Shown here one piece after another: positions 10,700-22,757 of a DNA stretch of 64,000 nucleotides. The first letter of the stretch is position 1; every line of letters starts with the position of its first letter. Both the position numbers and the translations under genes were made by a program. The stretch is from Saxidomus purpurata (taxonomy: Eukaryota > Mollusca > Bivalvia > Venerida > Veneridae), in NCBI GenBank assembly GCA_022818135.1, contig JAFMSR010000018.1, forward strand, positions 23,665,498-23,729,497, in the 5' to 3' direction. The notes under the pieces are model-generated. The model was not told the origin of the DNA. It was given only the letters and a program-made list of their open reading frames with translations, and made no database searches.

Positions 10700-11530
10700 A
10701 ACTGCTAAAATGCTGGATGCCAGATCCACGTTGAATGCATCAAGGGTAGGGACGATGACAACATGGCAGGACAAGCTAATTCAAAGTACAACTGAGAGTG
10801 GAAATAATGAATATTAATTTCAGTCGGAATTTCCTCTAACCTGTCTAAAGCATAACGGGTACACCAGTCTAGGTAGTCTATAACTGTTTTCTGAAGATAA
10901 TTATGATGGGAAGTTGATTGCAACATGATGGTAGTAGACTTAATAGAACATTACTAGTCAGGAATCAAGCCTACGATGTTCAAGCGAGCACCAACTCAGA
11001 CTTTCCTGCATCGCTGTAACACTGGAGACAGGTGACCACTCTTGTTTTACACAGCGTATAATATGTCTCTGTACCATTTCTGTCTTGTTAGTATTAGATT
11101 TAGCAAATGGTGCCATATAGGCATAATCAAGATGCGACCGGACAACGGCTTTGTACTCCAGTGTTCTGACATTTTGTCTTGTGTTGTAGCATTTCTTTTT
11201 ATTAAAATGCGCTGGTGCGGGTTAATTCTTGATATGTGAGTATTCCAACCGAGATCAGAAGATATTTCTACGCCAAGACATTTAGCACTGGAAACTGACT
11301 CTAAAATTTGACCACGGTATCATTGTACATGTTGTTAATTTTTGTTGTAGTTTATTTTTGGTTATGTGAAGAGGGATTAAACTCCATGTCCCATCCATGG
11401 ATGTTCCAATTTCTCAATCATTGAGAACGTTCTGGAGAATGCGACATTCTGGCGGTGAATGTATGGCAAAGTAGACATCACTATTATATGCAAAGGGACG
11501 GACTTGAGATTTGAGGCAAAGAGGAAGGTT
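10700..11530 (-). pseudogene. Decayed non-LTR retrotransposon reverse transcriptase (CR1/jockey-like), C-terminal part
   Basis: Read on the minus strand through several frameshifts and stops, the order of motifs matches the end of a LINE reverse transcriptase. First comes a degenerate FADD box (VRPFAYNS near 11500). It is followed by a DLD..WE..W.M.FNP.KC-like stretch near 11400, then the thumb motif ILESVSSAKCLGVEISSDLG near 11245-11305, and finally a degenerate 'PHL.YA..VW' region and a C-terminal 'VPTLDAF' near 10740. No frame remains intact, so this is a dead fragment. Clade assignment is by eye only. Confidence 0.72.
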
Positions 11531-11579
11531 TTATATAGATACGGGAGAACAGGGTTCATATACAATAATTTAACATAAC

Positions 11580-13560
11580 TTTTCATTAAATAAACTTTGA
11601 AACTTTGAACCTGAAGTTTGAAGTGAAGCTTTTAGTAGTTTACCTGACGTCATATCGCGGCACTTGGATAAATGTGCTGTATTTTATCGTAAAATAAAAT
11701 ACAAACTTTTCCTTTATGTTTATATAGGAAATACATGCAGCCATTCATGTTTGAATACTTCTATCGAATAAAAGAGACGTATACTAATCAACAGAGGTGT
11801 GACACTGCATTGCACCATGGTTATTATTATCAAGGTCTTTCAAATAGTATTTTGAAAGACCTTGTTATTATATTGTCATTTACCCCTTCAAAAGTATGGT
11901 AACTAATAATCCATATAACCAACGCCCTCCACCCCACCCCCACCCCCAACCCCCCGAAGAGTTAGTTATTTTAAGTTTCCGGGGATAGTGCAAGATACAG
12001 AACGCGTCCCGTTCCAGAGACACCCCGTGGTTTCTTAGCATGCCCGGTGAACAGCACCGGCTTTAGGTCTCGTGCGAAAGACCATTAATTATGTTAGTGT
12101 TAAGGTCACAGGGATCCGATATAGGCAATTCGTGTGCGCTCTTTATTGCCAACCCCCTGGTCACAATTTAGTGATATTTCGCAGAAGTGATAAGCAGCAT
12201 GCCTAGTTGTGCTTGGTCCATGTTTCGGGTTACTTTTATTGCTCAAAACATTTTATATACTGTGTCAGTGCAGTATTCATCACATTCAATGGTAGTTCTA
12301 GCTATAATAATTTTGAAGAAATTTAACTGATTTAAAAGTCATTCTGATATAAAAAGGTACGGTATGTATATATTCACTTGTTCACGAAAGTCAGTTAACT
12401 AACAATTGGCAGTAATATGCCACCATACAGTAATACTTAAGTGCGCGACATAGGGTCACAGTGGCCCTCTTGTGTATTCTGTGACAGTAAAGAGTTTTAG
12501 ATGGCAACTAAAAGAAAAACGGTTAAAGGTGCTTTGTCTGAATCTGTTTGTTATCATTCAATTTCATTTGCCACAAATAATAACTACATATATATACAAC
12601 AGACGATTCCTTAAAAATGTGACCATGCTATCTATATTATACATGAAGTGACTTCAAAAAATTTGACACAGATGATTTCCGAAAGATTCTACCAACATCG
12701 TTAAGATGATAATTGTCCCTTTTGAAAATGAGCCCTCACTGAGAAAGTGAGACCTTTATAAATAGTCGAGGTTTATTGCAGACGGACATTTACACAAGTT
12801 CTACAGTAGTGCTATACATGAGTGACTGAATCGGGCAATTCGTCGTTAAAAGGCCTAATAAGAAGTAGGCATGCATTCAAAATTGGTTTATTGCAGGTAA
12901 AGTTTTGAGATAAGACACATTTATACAACACATAGCTTCGAATTCAGATAGCTTGAAACAGACAAATAAGACTGACGTCAGTTAAAGACGTATCTGGGAG
13001 TTGCTACTGCACATCTATACTGAGCAGCTTGAGCTCAAGTTCGATCGATTTGATGTACGAGTTTTACGACCGTTCCAACCGCAATTGGTGGACAGTTTAC
13101 TTAACCATCTTTCCTGGGAAGAACCAGTACCAAATTCCTGTCCTTCGCAAGAAACTTTCTCACATAAAGAGACATGGTCGGTATAAAGCAAACTATTTTA
13201 AATACATATGATATCAAACACCTTTTATAAAACCGAACATTCATAATTAAAAAAATTACGATTATAATCCTACCGGTATGTCATCTTAAAGGGGGTTATA
13301 CTGTAAATAACATCACCAGGCGCGTTCAAGTGGGCTGTAGTGAAACATCAAGCATGGCTATCTATAGTATTTATTTTAAATCTTGATAGTAAAATCTATA
13401 AAGAAATCATATACAAAAAAGAAGCACATTTTCAACGCTAGACTCTTTTTTTTATATAAAACTCTCTGAATTTATTGTATTGATATACTGTGACAGTTAT
13501 ATAAAAACAGTTGTATAGAAAGTGCACAAACTTAGATTTATTTTGTACTCATTTTACTTA
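11580..13560. other. No gene recognised; short hairpin at 11835-11873
   Basis: Mostly AT-rich. A near-perfect hairpin AAGGTCTTTCAAA-tagta-TTTTGAAAGACCTT lies at about 11840-11870 and may be the end of a transposon. A short plus-strand frame at 13029-13187 (60 codons, rich in Trp/Tyr) precedes a possible donor, but I recognise no domain, so it is not called as a gene. Confidence 0.4.
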
Positions 13561-13562
13561 AG

Positions 13563-13730
13563 AAATAATCTATGGCTTGGAGTGCTTTATCGAAATTGAA
13601 GTATTCCCCGGAGGTGATGTGCCTGGCGGAATAACTGACGAGGGCGAAGCCCGAGTGAATTATTACGCAGGCACATTACCGACGGGAAATGCTTCAATTT
13701 CGATAAAGCACTCCAAGCCATAGATTATTT
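13563..13730. mobile_element. Fold-back MITE (~168 bp, ~39 bp inverted repeats)
   Basis: The left arm, AAATAATCTATGGCTTGGAG followed by TGCTTTATCGAAATTGAAG, is repeated in inverse orientation at about 13690-13728. The centre contains GAGGGCGAAGCCCGAGTGAA, itself palindromic. The target duplication is not clear. No coding capacity. Confidence 0.85.
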
Positions 13731-14035
13731 CGATTCTTATAAGCCGAATTTATGAAAACTATCGGACTTTTTTTTACAGTTCGGCGGTAATGTGTAAAAT
13801 AGCATAAATAGTAGCTGTTGGAATTCACTCCCATATTCGGGCAACCAGTCAAGATATCATACATAACTATTTTATACAAACTTATCTTAGTTTAATCATC
13901 TAATACATAATATATAAAACAATACCCGACTGTGACATTATGCTGAAGACGTCAGATTCAGAACCTAACAAAGCAGACAATCGATTTAAAAGCGAACCGT
14001 TGATCTGAACTGTACAACGTTTTAACGTGGAGTAA

Positions 14036-14057
14036 TGACGTCAGTGTGATGACGTCA
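14036..14057. promoter_or_regulatory. Two perfect CRE-type palindromes
   Basis: TGACGTCA occurs at 14036-14043 and again at 14050-14057; a third lies at about 12973. This octamer is the consensus CREB/ATF site. They lie 3' of the first vWA gene, so any regulatory target is unknown. Confidence 0.4.
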
Positions 14058-14833
14058 ACGTTTTCATTTATTGTTTTGTCTCCCGGAATCAAAACATTGT
14101 ATGACGTTAATCCTAAATATTCTTGGCCTTTTTAAGGGAAAACAAGGTGATGGTATTCTAAGGCTTACTTGACGCAATAAAAAATAATATTTATGTCCTA
14201 AACACAACTATTTCATGCGACTGATGTATTTATACAGAATTTATTTCTATTTCTATATTTTATTTTCTATGCGGGAGTAAATTGGAAAAGTCGGATGGAG
14301 CTACTTCCATGTCCGAAACTCCGATTACTATTCCGAGTGCTTTAATCATATTAATGCACTCGAATTGACTATAGAAATATACCATAGGCATATTAGAATA
14401 TTTATTAATTTTGAAGTGTCGTTGGTTCTGCCTTTTCTGTATGTTATTCAAGATATGGCACTGTAACTTGTAAAACATTAGGAAATTCTCCGCGATAGAC
14501 ATTACTCCAGTATTACTCTTTAAACCAACTATGAGGAACAAGCTTGCACTTGGTATGTCTATTCATGTCACTTCTGTATTTGTGGCGCTGAGACTGAACG
14601 CGTATGAGTACTGTGTCTGTATTTTTAAAAATATTTTAACAACATACATCACGATCCATTACACAAAGGTAGCTCATTAACGTACAGTGCACTGTATCTT
14701 ACAAATTTATCAAGTTAGAGTGAAATCTCTATCAACACATTTGTGATTACTTGTTGTTTATAATAAACACTTTGGACTTAAAGCAAAAAAAAATATAAAA
14801 TCCGCGTATTGCGTTCCAATGCCAGTATTGCTT

Positions 14834-16000
14834 CTACTCAGTTGAAGGGTTGATTTTCGACATTTTATGCACTGACCTTTGCACTACTCGCATGGTTTGA
14901 GCTAAGGTCACACCTCCATCTATACATTCGTACCCCGATCCTTCCGAACTTTGCCCAGCAGGTGCGAATGTCGCAGGACCAAAGTCGATTTTATCCGTTA
15001 ATCCACCAAGATCGACTTTTATTGGTGGCCCAGTGCGGGTCTTATCTGTCTTGAGGTGTGCTAATGCGCTTGTAACAGCAGCAAGTTTATCCTCTTCTTC
15101 AGGGTTGTCTATGTCTTTTTCTTTTGCATCTCTAGAAGAGGATGAAAAAAGATTTCTAGCATCATCGAACCTCATTTGCGACATTTTCATAGCAACTGCG
15201 GAGGTTTTTGCTGTTTCTAGCCCATGCTGGTTCAATGTCAAGTGTTTTGTTTTTTCTCCCCGAGCTTTCCAGCGTTTATGTAGCGACGACGAAAGTTCTT
15301 CTTCATTAACAGCTATACCTGATGACGTTAGATCTAAAATCTCCTTCACGGCTTCGGCTTCAAGCTTTTTCAACGACATTTCTTCGATAGACCCATAAAT
15401 GATGATTTTTGCAATCCCCGTTGCATCCGTTAACGGTACATATTGACCCCCGCCAGTATGTGCTAACGCCAGGTAAAAGTCTTTATATTCACATATGCTC
15501 GGCTCGCACCCGACCACGTAAAGTGAAGCTCCGAGCCCTGCTAGTTTCCTAGTTATTTCCATAGGATCCAGTCCGAGAGGACAACCTTCTGGAAACTTGT
15601 CACTTCCTGTAGACATACCATGTGGCGGAGCATCTGTTATAAGGACACACATTTTTGTCGCCTCTTCTCTCCAGGAAAGATGTAGTAGATCATTAAGAGC
15701 GTCGGCAACTGCTTCCGGTGTGTCACCTCCGCCATTAGCGCTACATTCACTTAACCACAATTTCATAGTATGAGCAGAGTCAGTAAAGTTATGTTTCTTT
15801 GTGACAAAACTCGAATCCTCAGGAGGATGGTCGCGGAATTCAACAAGGGCTAATTTAACATCACATTTCTCACTTTCAACAACCTCATTAACTATCTTTT
15901 CTATATTGTCTTTGGCTTCGCTAATGTACGACCCCATGCTTCCGGTACAATCCATGGCAAATGCTAAATCCAGCATTTTCGTTCTCGAATGACAAGCCAT
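14834..16000 (-). CDS. Intronless vWA-domain protein, paralogue 1 (388 aa)
   Basis: Single open frame starting at ATG (context AAAATATGG). Residues about 9-200 form a von Willebrand factor A domain. The MIDAS-like metal site is visible as DCTGS (Asp17, Thr19, Ser21), Thr94 in GGGDTPEAVADAL, and Asp123 in ITDAPPHG. Further family marks are LALVEFRDHPP, CPLGLDPMEI, VVGCEPS and a GGQYVPL turn before KIIIYGS. From about residue 205 a charged, probably helical region follows (MSLKKLEAEAVKEILDL), ending in the conserved tail YECIDGGVTLAQTMR. The DCTGSM form is known from cytosolic vWA proteins, including the amoebozoan alpha-kinase VwkA. There is no kinase domain, signal peptide or membrane segment here, so the protein is probably intracellular. 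The role is unknown; a scaffold or innate-defence role would be speculation. The paralogue lies at 22758-24044. Confidence 0.88.
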   Translation of the reverse strand: MACHSRTKMLDLAFAMDCTGSMGSYISEAKDNIEKIVNEVVESEKCDVKLALVEFRDHPPEDSSFVTKKHNFTDSAHTMKLWLSECSANGGGDTPEAVADALNDLLHLSWREEATKMCVLITDAPPHGMSTGSDKFPEGCPLGLDPMEITRKLAGLGASLYVVGCEPSICEYKDFYLALAHTGGGQYVPLTDATGIAKIIIYGSIEEMSLKKLEAEAVKEILDLTSSGIAVNEEELSSSLHKRWKARGEKTKHLTLNQHGLETAKTSAVAMKMSQMRFDDARNLFSSSSRDAKEKDIDNPEEEDKLAAVTSALAHLKTDKTRTGPPIKVDLGGLTDKIDFGPATFAPAGQSSEGSGYECIDGGVTLAQTMRVVQRSVHKMSKINPSTE

Positions 16001-16430
16001 ATTTTAAATGGAATGCTTTCCAAAACTTTTAAATCGAAAGCGAACTGCGTAAATTTCGTTTTAAATTTTTCTTGGATTTTTCATCTAATATACTTCCTGC
16101 TTCACGAGTTTTCAAAATATACCTTGTTAATCAGTGACATATGATATAATGTAAATAGGACATTTGTAATAGATAATAAGACAATTTGATGCAAAGCATC
16201 AAAGGCCCGCGCGTTTTTGAAACATGATTTAAAGGAATCAGCGTCATTTTAGAATATCAGTAAACAACCTATCACAGGAAAAACCAAAACATTATGTTAT
16301 TTGTAACTGTTATCATAATAAGTAAAAACCACATTTATACAGTTTAACCAAAAATAAACGAATCATAAAACATACCTTCCGTATAATGGTACGATGGCCC
16401 ATTAAAATTGTGTATAATTTTTGAAAAAAA

Positions 16431-16432
<2 letters not shown>
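16001..16432. other. Upstream region of vWA paralogue 1
   Basis: AT-rich. The start codon is preceded by a TTTAAAAT context similar to that of paralogue 2. I see no clear TATA box in the first 150 bp. No other feature. Confidence 0.35.
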
Positions 16433-16904
<472 letters not shown>

Positions 16905-17977
16905 ATTAGTTTAACATTTTATAATGTCATCTTTGCATCTTTCTTAAAAGTAAAAATTGACAGACTTATCGAATAACAGATGACAGATGTTCGTTACTGT
17001 TGACGGCGTTATTTATCGTTAAATATGAACATACATGTGAAGATTCTTTTCTCTTGTCCCCGGTACTGTTGAGGAAATTCTATCAAACTAACATTGAGTA
17101 TATTGTAGTTTAGATCAAATTTGCAAGTACTAAACTAATCTATAATATGTGCTATATAACCTTTGGACACCGGCATATTTTGTTACACACTCGACAGACA
17201 TGCATGCGTTTTTGTAAACACTGTACATCACGTTTTGGCTACTTTCGGTTTACTGCGCGTGTTGTATACGTCAGCAAATAGATTGAGCTGTAACATGAAA
17301 GTAAAATTTCCATTGGCCCACCTACAGAGGTCACGCGCAGGGGTCACCCTGCCTGCTAACCTGCGCATGGACTTCTTTTTTTTTTTTTTTTTTTTGCTAA
17401 CGGGAGGTCAATTTCAAGCGTTCTCATAAGATGTCAATATACCTAGGTTTGAGTACGACATGTCTGCTTTATGTCTGTGAAAACGCTCAAAACACTATCC
17501 CACAGGGGCCTGTACGCGAACGTTGGTAAAATGAAAATTTTCAAAGCTGGTAAAATTGTGTCCAAGGTCATTTTCAAGGTCGTCTAAAAGTGTCAGCATT
17601 TGCCTCGGACGTCTGAGTTTTCAACAGTCAGGAGCTGTCGGCATAGCCTTTAAATTCATACAGACAAAACGTGTTCCATACGGTCACTGTCACTTCTATG
17701 GAAGGCCAAACCTGTCTTAACCCGCGTATACGTTTTATTACGTTACAGGTGTTCAAAGGATATCTAATGGTATATCAGCGAGTTATTGCTCTGTCGGGGA
17801 TGGAATGACTGTACGAGTTTCATGGTGTGCTTTTATTTGTTCCGTGGGTTATCAATATGTACAGCACATATTGTACTTATACGCCCGCCATGGAAAAAAA
17901 TGCAGCGGCTGTGCATCGTCTATACCTCTTATTTGAATGGTCATGACATTTATATGCACAAAATCTTGGCCAAGTTC

Positions 17978-18046
17978 GAAATCTAATCCGATCGCTCCAG
18001 ATACTCCGAAGCGAAATCTAATCCGATCGCTCCAGATACTCCGAAG
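17978..18046. repeat. Direct duplication, ~33 bp x 2
   Basis: CGAAATCTAATCCGATCGCT plus CCAGATACTCCGAAG occurs twice back to back. Related 'tcggccaagttcga' phrases recur at about 17965, 18202 and 18358, suggesting an older, longer-period repeat. Confidence 0.75.
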
Positions 18047-19162
18047 TTGTTGCATTTGACTCGACAAAATCTAATTTGATTAGCACCTAGGACGAACTTA
18101 TAATATTATTGCTCCAGTTAGCACTGCGCGCATTTTAACTCTTTTAAGTGTCTTACGAAATAACACAAAACCTAGTCCGAATGTACGTGGACATAATATC
18201 TCGGCCAAGTTCGACAATTAGCTAGATCCCCCAAGTTTGTATGGAGTAACTGCACTTTCGAAATACATGTATCGCCAAAGAACACTTGCTGTCTCCCTCG
18301 AATAGTTTTATCGGACCAGCAATTAATATGATCAAAAGTATTATGAGCACAAAATGTTGGCCAAGTTTGATAAGAAGTCAGATCCTCATGGGCTCTCTGA
18401 AGTTGATTTGAGAGCATTTCTCTCAAGTAAACTTAGTCCACTCTCTTGAAATGCTTCTATACAGTCATAATCAATATGTTCATTGGCATCATGCTATCTA
18501 GGTCAAGTTGTTTACCATTCAAAACAGTTATATTACCGTAGACTTACGGCTCTTGAATTTACTGCGCACTGTTGGTTTTCTTAGAGACTATACAATCTTA
18601 CCAAAAACTAATGTCTGACCCAAAGTTTCTATTGAGATTTTTCATAATCAGCCTTTTTGTCCTTATTTCTAGTGAAGTCAAGTGTCCCCTTTTTATCAGA
18701 AAAGGGCAATATTTGTTTTCCATTCAATTTTTCTACTCTTTGTATTATATAGAGGCAAAATCGTCAGTTACCTTAATATTTGACTAAAGAAATAGCCGTT
18801 TTATAAAATATAAAGGCCTCTGATGTATTATTTGTTTTAATTTGACACCATTTAACTGTTTGTAATGGTGGTATCTTGTTCATGAAAGGCAGGTACTGTG
18901 TGTATAACATTAACTGATCAATTGAATGCTTGATTTCATTTCCAGCGTTATTATTCAACAACTAGTGTGAAAATAAAGTACAAGGAAAAAACTGTGCATA
19001 ATTAATTTTTCTGCATAATTGGAAACGCATAATATATGTTATCTTTGATATCATATATTTCTGCCGTTTGATAAGATAACGCCGTAAAATAATTATTAGA
19101 TTACGTTGGTGTTAATTATCTAGTTCACCACTTAATGCATTCAAATTATATCAGATTACTTA

Positions 19163-19195
19163 TAATAATAATAATAATAATAATAATGATAATAA
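19163..19195. repeat. (AAT)n microsatellite
   Basis: About ten AAT/AAT-like trinucleotide repeats, ending in GAT AAT. Confidence 0.9.
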
Positions 19196-19333
19196 AAACT
19201 TTATTTTATGAAGGTAACATATAAGACATATAAAGAATGACAAAGTAGATCAAAACATATCTTTTATCCATATGGCCTTCAAAATAAAAAACAAACAAAA
19301 AAACCCCAAAACAATAAGTTAATAATTTAAAAT

Positions 19334-19391
19334 ATCACACACAGACACACACAGACAGACACAGTCACAGACACAGACACACACAGACACA

Positions 19392-19439
<48 letters not shown>

Positions 19440-19447
19440 CACACACG
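19334..19447. repeat. Compound CA / CAGA / ACGC microsatellite
   Basis: ACACAGAC-type repeats, then ACGC repeats, then a pure (CA)n run. The Cys/Val-rich minus-strand frame through it is a by-product. Confidence 0.9.
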
Positions 19448-20811
19448 ATCTCAGATAATAATGATGAACAATCTTCAAGTATGATAAGTTTCTTAACACG
19501 AATATGTCCATTAGTGATTGAACTGGCACTACTTACTTGCAATTGTGTGTTATGCCATGAAAAAATGAAACAATTGTTTAAAAACAGAGCGGTGTTTTTT
19601 CGTAACACGTTACACGTAAAAAGCAATCATAATATCATATCTTGCTAAAACTATTCCTAAAGAAACCTTTTCCCGAATCCGACACATATTATTTGGCACA
19701 TAAAGTTCTTATCTGAGTTATATTTCTCGCGCAAAGCTGAAACCGAACACCACCACTCAGCTATAATAAATTACAAGAGTGCTAAGGCCCTATATCGCTA
19801 TCCTGCCCCAAAGACAAAAAGTAGGTCTAAAGTCATGATCTAACGTTTGACCAGATGTTACGCAGTTTCGGTCTTGTTTAAAGTTCATCAAGACAAACTT
19901 TCTTTTAAGATGACTGATGCCAGTGTGTCAAATGTGGCTTCTAGAGTTGGTAGTTTTTTTTATGATTTGAGTCGAAGTCCTTCATTTTGACCCCAAGAAA
20001 ACCAGTTTCAAACTAAACTTAGATTTCATCAAAACAAACATTCTGATTAATTTTCAAGATGATTTGGTTCAAAATGTGAATTTTAGAATGTTGATGTTCT
20101 GAGTTCACCTTGTGAATTAGATTTTATGATGTTACCAAATTTCAAACTTGACCTAGCATTTATCTAGACTTGGTGCAAATTTTGCTTTTGATGAGATCAC
20201 AGGGGTTTTCTATTATTTACTTGGTGTCCTAGGTTTTGATCACACTTAAGCAGTTTCTATTTACGGATGATTGGGTACAAAATGAGGTTTCTACAATGTT
20301 TGGAATGTTGTTTTATTATTTGATATGGTCTAGGATTTCACCCCGCGTGACCTCGTTTCAATTTTTGGTCGAGAGATCATCAAAACATATTCTGACCAAC
20401 TTACATGACGATTGTACTTACAGAATGTACAGACGGTAAGTGTGAACAGGCAGACAAGCTAGGGTGAGCTTAAAAGAGAACATTTTCATAAGTCATCTAC
20501 TCTAGTTTCACCGATGTCGGAGCTAAATATTAACTCATCTTTAGTAATAAATTATCATACACTAGCAAGATAAATCTTTCATGCAAAAACTATACCGTTC
20601 AAAAATGATTTTGCTCGCACATTCTGCAATTATTTTTATCATTGTCTTGCATTTTCCCCATAAAATTTCAAACATGAAGCGATATTTTTGCATCAAATCT
20701 ACATAAATAATACAAAATGTACATTGATGAGACTTTAATAAATAAATAAATCTAAATATCTATCGACTGGCGACCATTATACGCTTCCGTAAGTCACTGT
20801 TTGCAAAATAG

Positions 20812-21849
20812 TTTTTGGCCTGGGGACTGAAAGTCCCCTAGGCCTAAGTTAGCATACCACATTTCAAACACTGCAAGAAATTTAACTGTGTTATGTGCGA
20901 ATAACAACTGTAAACATGCGCTATGCGAAAGTAGTGCAAGACAGACCAGATCAATCTTCTGTTTGAATGTCGCATATGATAAGAACATATTACAAACAAA
21001 AAGAGAATATACAACATCAAACGACTGCAGGAAGGTATATACTTACGGGCTGCATTAAACATTTTTTTCTGTTCTAGAAATTAATGCGCTGTTAGCTGAT
21101 TACGGAAGATAATCATATGCATATCACGGAAAAGTACGGATATTTACGTAAATTTACGGAAACGTACGGAGCTCGATACATGTATAAGAGTTTGTAGTTT
21201 GATTTTCAAATTTCCGATGTTATTTCATTGACAACTTTGTTATTTACGAACGGTTACATATATATTTACCTAAAAATAAATTTCTCTGAAAAAAAGATAT
21301 AATTTACGTACATTCCCGAGAAGGAACTCACGCGATCAAAATCACCCGCCATTTATCGAGGACGCTGCATGTCAAGGCCCAGTGAACGGTTTCACCGATT
21401 ACAACTACAAGGTAACCCTAATGCAAAGTAAACGGGGCAATATGAAAGTATATAATAATGTATTTACATTTCATTGTTGGTATTGCTTTGTTTATTTCTG
21501 TTTCAAGGTTTTGTCCTTGGTACACAATAATTTTCGATCCACATCATCAGATAATATCGCTTGAAGTTGTACAAAGCGCAGATCGAATTATTTTTATTGG
21601 CTTAAACAATTTATAATGTTGACTATGTGATTATTTTTCATTTAACGTACGTTTTATAATAAAACAAACTTCCCTGCCACCCATATATTTGTGAATCATT
21701 CATTCTGTGTCATATATTGAATTTCGTCCTCTGCACATTTCGACCCGCGCTTTAAGTAAGGTTCAGCGCAAAACACGTAGGTCAAAAGTTGTTTTTCGGG
21801 GAGTTAACCTATAGCCCCTTGGCCTTCAGCGCTCACAGCGCTTTGATTA
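20812..21849 (+). mobile_element. ~1.04 kb dispersed element, copy A
   Basis: Over 90 percent identical by eye to 57093-58118. Homology starts at TTTTTGGCCTGGGGACTG and stops at GCGCTTTGATTA in both. The left end bears the hairpin GGGGACTGAAAGTCCCC and the right end AGCGC-TCACA-GCGCT. Neither long inverted repeats nor a target duplication is evident. It contains a short plus-strand frame (about 21382-21564) whose start is shifted by a 4 nt insertion relative to copy B, but which shares the final [16 protein letters not shown] ending. Class unresolved: Helitron-like, or a duplicated gene fragment. Confidence 0.75.
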
Positions 21850-22180
21850 CTGTAAGTTATTATCTTCCATTCGCGAATTGATAACTACTGTAGTTATCTA
21901 GTTTAAGTTAGCGAAATGTTGATCTTGTTACTGTTTGCGAATTGTTTTACAGTAGTATAATTATCTAACGTTCGTGAATGTTAACTAAAGTTTTAGTTAA
22001 TAATTCGCTAACGCTAACTAGATAAGTAATGGTAGTTCTGCGCACTTACAGACAATCATTCGAGTTAACATATTTATCTTATATATTAGGAGATTTACGC
22101 GATCATGTACCAAGATTATCAAGTAGAATTTACAGATATTAAGTGGGTAACAAGTTACCAAACGCGAACGTTGTATATTC
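21850..22180. repeat. Dispersed repeat related to 63657-63915
   Basis: Shares with 63657-63915 the phrases 'taactagataag.ag.gg.agttctg.gcac', 'caatcattcgagttaa' and 'ttaagtgggtaac.agtt'. Also rich in short palindromes of the TAACTAGTTA type. Non-coding. Confidence 0.6.
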
Positions 22181-22757
22181 AACTTACGACAGAAATATGC
22201 CTCCATAATTATCCAATACCTAAACGACACAATGATTATATGATACATAAATGGCACCATGATTATCTTAAACATAATAATTATCTAATACCTTAACGAC
22301 AAAATTTCTAGATGAGTATTTTAAACAATTTAAGTGGTAAAAACATTATGTATATCTACGTGTGTTGTCAATGCCTACAGTAATGAGATTGTAATGACCT
22401 TCACAAGTCACTATTCATTCAACTAATATTGCTTTATACTAGTATACACTCCGTGACAATTAACATTGCTATATTATATTGCTATACCAGTATATACACA
22501 CTGTGACGATTTATATAGCTATATGTACACTCACTCTGGATATTTCCAGATTAATGCACTTTCAAAAATCAAATCAATTAACACACGTCAGCAAACTTAT
22601 TTTTTCAGCAGTGATACGCTTGAAAGTCTCTAGTTTAAACAGTTTTTAATGGGACACTGTTTCTACTTATATCATGTTCTTCTCAGACTTTTTACCGTAG
22701 TATGTTAAGAGATAGCGCATATGTACTTTCATATATATAAAGAATTGTAAACATTCT
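22181..22757. other. 3' flank of vWA paralogue 2, no other feature
   Basis: AT-rich. Two related lines, ATTGCTTTATACTAGTATAC near 22428 and ATTGCTATACCAGTATATAC near 22478, form a short diverged direct repeat. No gene seen. Confidence 0.4.

Noticed and set aside
13029..13187. Short Trp/Tyr-rich frame before a possible donor
   Set aside because: Looks exon-like but no family recognised and no partner exon found on either side.
14260..14541. 93-codon minus-strand frame 3' of vWA paralogue 1
   Set aside because: No domain recognised, AT-driven composition; could only be revived by transcript evidence.
15033..15398. 121-codon Ser-rich frame on the plus strand
   Set aside because: Antisense shadow of the vWA gene; no domain or splice context.
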